A stretch of 64,000 nucleotides of DNA from Sediminibacterium sp. (GTDB taxonomy: Bacteria; Bacteroidota; Bacteroidia; Chitinophagales; Chitinophagaceae). The notes beneath the pieces are model-generated. The model was not told the DNA's origin and did no database searches. It saw only the letters and a program-made list of their open reading frames with translations. Where the stretch lies: positions 62,001 through 126,000 of the forward strand of contig QYPL01000014.1 in assembly GCA_007280515.1 (NCBI GenBank), written 5' to 3'. Position numbers and translations under genes: made by a program. Of this stretch, positions 61,090 through 64,000 are shown piece by piece. Position 1 is the first letter of the stretch. Each line of letters begins with the position of its first letter.

Positions 61090-63687
61090 TTATTGAGGAG
61101 GCATTTGGTCCATACCACCACCGTCTTCTGATTTATTATTCTTACGCTTTAATAAATTCACATCAAATTTTCCAAAACGATAAGAGAAGTTTAATCTAAA
61201 TGTTTGTTGGTCTCTCACTCTTGAAACATTTTGAATGAAATATTGACTCTCTGAATAAGTTTTGTTCACTCTAGTTTTGAAAACGTCATTTACACTTAGT
61301 GATAAACTTGCAGTTCTACCTCCCGTTAAAGTCCAGTCTTTTCTAATGGCCATATCGAAGTCATAAGAAGGTAGGTTATACCCTTGTGCTGTAGACTGAG
61401 GGCCGCCAAAACCACCAAAACCGCCACCTCCGCCACCAAAACCGCCACCACCACCACGACCTCCACCACCGGGAGGTAGAATAGTTTTAGCTTGGTATTG
61501 ACCACTAAACTGAAAAGAATACCCTTTTGATAATTTGAAAGTATTATTCATCTTGCTAAACCAGCTAGTTAAATTATTATTTACTTCTTGACCGGGTATA
61601 GTTGCTTGAATGGAAGAATTGAATAAATTAAAACTTAAGTTCATATCCCACCACTTAGTAATAGCAGTTTTATTACTTAACTCAAGACCATAAGTAATAG
61701 CCGTATTGGCATTAATATAAGAGCTGTAAAAAGCAGAATCGTTGGTAAGAGGATTAATAGCCTTATAGATATAGTTGGTAATTAAGTTAGTGCTATACTT
61801 ATAGTAAGCATTGGCTAAAAAGTTAGATCCTTTTTGATAAGCATTATTATAACCTAATTCAAAAGAATGGGTGAACTGAGGGTCTAGGTTAGGATTACCT
61901 ACTGTAATATTTAAAGGGTCGGTATAATCGGGGAAGGGTTGCAATTGAAAGAAGTTAGGCGCATTAATACGCTTTGAATAATTCAATTGAATATCTTGTT
62001 TGTCAGTTAATTTGTAAGTTACAAAAGCACTTGGGAAAAGTGAAATAGGGAATGATTTTTTAAAATGTAAAGAATCCATTCCTTTATTGTTTTGAACATC
62101 TACAGTATAAGACCTATTCTCTGCCCTTAAGCCAAATTGATAACTTAATTTATTCTTTTTTCCATTTAAGTTTACATAGCCTGCTAAAATATTTTCACCA
62201 TAGTTATATTTTGTACTAATACTACTTAAGTAAATATCATTTCTAAATTGGTCCCTGCTATTAAATTCATCTCTAATATTATATCGAAGACCTGTTTCAA
62301 ATTTTACCGCATTTTTAAATTCACGCGTGTAGTCGATATTAGTCGTATAGTTTTTATTATTACCTACACCATTACTTCTTTGATTTAAGTAGCTTGAATT
62401 TATAATAGACCAATTATCATTTGTAGCATTATTGTAGTTAAAATCGGCAGTTAATTCGTGACCCTGTTCTGCAAATAAATGTTTAAAACTTATTTGTGCC
62501 CCTTTATTCATATAGGCAAAATTTGAACTATTATCGTAGGACACAGATTTTCTATAGCTTTGTTTCAAAGAATCAATGATTTGATTTCCACTCGATAAGG
62601 ACCCTCCCTCTGAGATATTACCATAAAATGAAAAACTATTTCTATTATCGGGTAAATAATCTAAGCCTGCGCGGTAAAAATTAAAAGATCCATTGCTTGT
62701 GCTATTATTACTTGTATTTACAAAACTTGGAAGAGCGTTTCCTAGAATTTCTCTATTACTTATATTATTAGATATTGATTTACGTCCAAACATATTGGCA
62801 CTTAGTGAAAAGTTAATTTTATTATCTCTAACATTTAAATCTCCACCGCCATTGAATTTCCCACGCATATCAATACCAGTTCTAATACCACCATTATAAC
62901 CATTCTTTTTATTCTTTTTTAGGACAATATTTAAAATACCTGCATTACCACCCGATGCATCATACTTAGCAGAAGGGTTGGTGATAATTTCAACTCTATC
63001 AATAATGTCTGCTGGAATTTGATCCATGGTTAAAGTAGTAGGTCGATTGTCTATAAGTAAAGTGGGTGTTGCATTTCTCAATGTTACATTACCATCAATA
63101 TCAACATTTAAATTAGGAATATTCTTCATCACTTCCACTGCAGTTTGACCTGCGCTGACTAAGTTTTTATCTACATTAAATATTTTACGGTCAATACCCA
63201 TTTCAAATTGCGGCTTGGCGGTGGAAGTAACAGTTACACTTTGTAAATCGGTAGGGGACTCTTCTAATCTAATATTGCCTAAGTCTTTATCTACTAAGGC
63301 CATCATTTCTTGCATGCTTTGTCCGCCTCCCATTTTAATGCCAAAGCTTAATTGCTTTTCTAATTTTTTATAACCCACACTTGAAATACTTAGCTTAAAA
63401 TTCCCCATCACTGGTAAGCTTTCAAAACTAAAATCACCATTGGTGGCTGTTAACATAGTACCTAAAATAGCCTCTGTATTTTTTTTGGTAGCAGGGTCAA
63501 ATTTGCTTCCTTTTATTTGTAGCGTAACGCCTTCAATTCCTTTTTTATTGGCATCAATTATTTTACCATAAAAATGTCCCTGATTCATATTAGCACCACC
63601 TGCTCTGGCTCCTGCCGCAGCAGGATATTGTGCGTTGGAGTTAATTTGAATGAGTAAAAAAGAAATAACGATATAAATATTTTTCAT
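61090..63687 (-). CDS. TonB-dependent receptor-type outer membrane protein
   Basis: An 865-residue barrel protein with a signal peptide (about 1-19, ending NSNAQ). Residues about 35-120 form a carboxypeptidase regulatory-like beta-sandwich (FYGKIIDANKKGIEGVTLQIKG). The plug domain lies at about 145-265 (VEVMKNIPNLNVDIDGNVTLRNATPTLLIDNRPTTL...DRVEIITNPSAKYDASG). The barrel occupies the rest in the outer membrane beta-barrel family-14/3 style. A Gly-rich insertion (about 735-765) interrupts the barrel near the C-terminus. No SusD partner is adjacent, so it is not a classical Sus system. Substrate unknown. Confidence 0.92.
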   Translation of the reverse strand: MKNIYIVISFLLIQINSNAQYPAAAGARAGGANMNQGHFYGKIIDANKKGIEGVTLQIKGSKFDPATKKNTEAILGTMLTATNGDFSFESLPVMGNFKLSISSVGYKKLEKQLSFGIKMGGGQSMQEMMALVDKDLGNIRLEESPTDLQSVTVTSTAKPQFEMGIDRKIFNVDKNLVSAGQTAVEVMKNIPNLNVDIDGNVTLRNATPTLLIDNRPTTLTMDQIPADIIDRVEIITNPSAKYDASGGNAGILNIVLKKNKKNGYNGGIRTGIDMRGKFNGGGDLNVRDNKINFSLSANMFGRKSISNNISNREILGNALPSFVNTSNNSTSNGSFNFYRAGLDYLPDNRNSFSFYGNISEGGSLSSGNQIIDSLKQSYRKSVSYDNSSNFAYMNKGAQISFKHLFAEQGHELTADFNYNNATNDNWSIINSSYLNQRSNGVGNNKNYTTNIDYTREFKNAVKFETGLRYNIRDEFNSRDQFRNDIYLSSISTKYNYGENILAGYVNLNGKKNKLSYQFGLRAENRSYTVDVQNNKGMDSLHFKKSFPISLFPSAFVTYKLTDKQDIQLNYSKRINAPNFFQLQPFPDYTDPLNITVGNPNLDPQFTHSFELGYNNAYQKGSNFLANAYYKYSTNLITNYIYKAINPLTNDSAFYSSYINANTAITYGLELSNKTAITKWWDMNLSFNLFNSSIQATIPGQEVNNNLTSWFSKMNNTFKLSKGYSFQFSGQYQAKTILPPGGGGRGGGGGFGGGGGGFGGFGGPQSTAQGYNLPSYDFDMAIRKDWTLTGGRTASLSLSVNDVFKTRVNKTYSESQYFIQNVSRVRDQQTFRLNFSYRFGKFDVNLLKRKNNKSEDGGGMDQMPPQ
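61393..61480. repeat. Gly-rich coding repeat in TonB receptor gene
   Basis: Repeated GGN triplets on the minus strand encode a run of about 30 residues of mostly glycine with Phe and Arg (PGGGGRGGGGGFGGGGGG onward). It fits an extracellular loop between two barrel strands. Confidence 0.7.
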
Positions 63688-63782
63688 ATTATTTGGATGC
63701 GATTTTATGCTGAGGGTTTATTTAATTTGCAAATATCTTACATAATCTCTAAGGATGGCCGCTAGAATGTATAAACGGCAAT

Positions 63783-64000
63783 TTAGATAGCAGTTAAAAT
63801 AAACTGTATAATGAGCCCTGCCATAAAACCAAGGAAGAAAGCGATAATTCTTAATTTTTGGGTGGCTTTTAGCAAGTATGTTTCAAGTTCTTTAGACCAT
63901 TTGGCCTCTATATTCAACAAAAATTGTTCCTTGGCTATTTGACTAAATTGACTAATGAGTGCAGGGAATAGTTTTTCTAATTCTTCTAGAAATACTTCTT
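63783..64000 (-). CDS. 3' end of a membrane-anchored protein (truncated by window)
   Basis: The minus-strand frame runs in from beyond the right edge and stops at 63783. The visible 71 residues are a charged amphipathic helix (EVFLEELEKLFPALISQFSQIAKEQF... NIEAKWSKELETYLLKATQKL) followed by one membrane segment (RIIAFFLGFMAGLIIQFILTAI) at the very C-terminus. The terminal helix with GxxxGLIIQ resembles the end of DUF445-type membrane proteins, but the fragment is too short for assignment. Confidence 0.65.
   Translation of the reverse strand, partial: EVFLEELEKLFPALISQFSQIAKEQFLLNIEAKWSKELETYLLKATQKLRIIAFFLGFMAGLIIQFILTAI

Overview
The window is AT-rich chromosomal DNA from a member of the Bacteroidota, most likely the Chitinophagales/Chitinophagaceae. 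The evidence is the set of lineage-typical families (T9SS plug protein, DUF4954, DUF5683, PorT-like and FadL-like barrels, TonB receptor with a carboxypeptidase-regulatory-like domain, Omp85 lipoprotein), weak ribosome binding sites, and promoters of the Bacteroidota type (TTG, about 20 nt, TAnnTTTG). Coding density is high, no gene-free stretch exceeds 300 bases, and I see no tRNA, rRNA, CRISPR array, insertion sequence or prophage.

Layout. 0.2-6.4 kb: a paired active/inactive M16 protease operon, a FadL-like porin and a Gly/Tyr-rich lipoprotein. 6.5-14.6 kb: proS, truB, an Omp85 lipoprotein, a TrmH-family methyltransferase, a LolC/E-type permease and the T9SS plug protein. 14.6-16.2 kb: SRP RNA, a transaldolase-like aldolase and a hicAB toxin-antitoxin pair with a striking inverted repeat around its promoter. 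16.2-25 kb: a Gfo/Idh oxidoreductase and aconitase, then a seven-gene minus-strand unit parA-parB-DUF5683-dapB-Rrf2-OMP-kdsA. 25-38.6 kb: metallophosphoesterase, PorT-like barrel, DUF4954, amidase, RhlE, glmS, acetyltransferase, mgtE, SET protein, lactonase-like propeller and a GH16 beta-glucanase.

38.7-54.6 kb is the most interesting part: one continuous plus-strand block with complete histidine and tryptophan pathways interleaved as hisL-hisG-hisD-hisC-[sugar dehydrogenase-cytochrome c]-hisB-trpL-trpE-G-D-C-F-B-A-hisH-A-F-IE. Two leader peptides not previously called as genes are visible: MTLNNHTHHLHLLSNG (four His codons) ahead of hisG and MKQTNNIWWWHTKSFRVL (three consecutive Trp codons) ahead of trpE. 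Each is followed by an intrinsic terminator and by a competing antiterminator segment that overlaps the 3' end of the leader reading frame. Each promoter -10/-7 box ends only 4 to 7 nt before the leader ATG, so the leader mRNAs should be leaderless or nearly so. Because hisHAFIE lies directly behind trpA with no evident promoter, the late histidine genes should be under the tryptophan attenuator; both pathways consume PRPP, so co-control is plausible.

54.6-64 kb: a TlpA-like thioredoxin, an unknown 152-167-residue protein, a membrane Fe-S/HdrDE-like pair, phosphoglucomutase, a Pcm-type methyltransferase, a TonB-dependent receptor, and the 3' end of a membrane protein running off the window.
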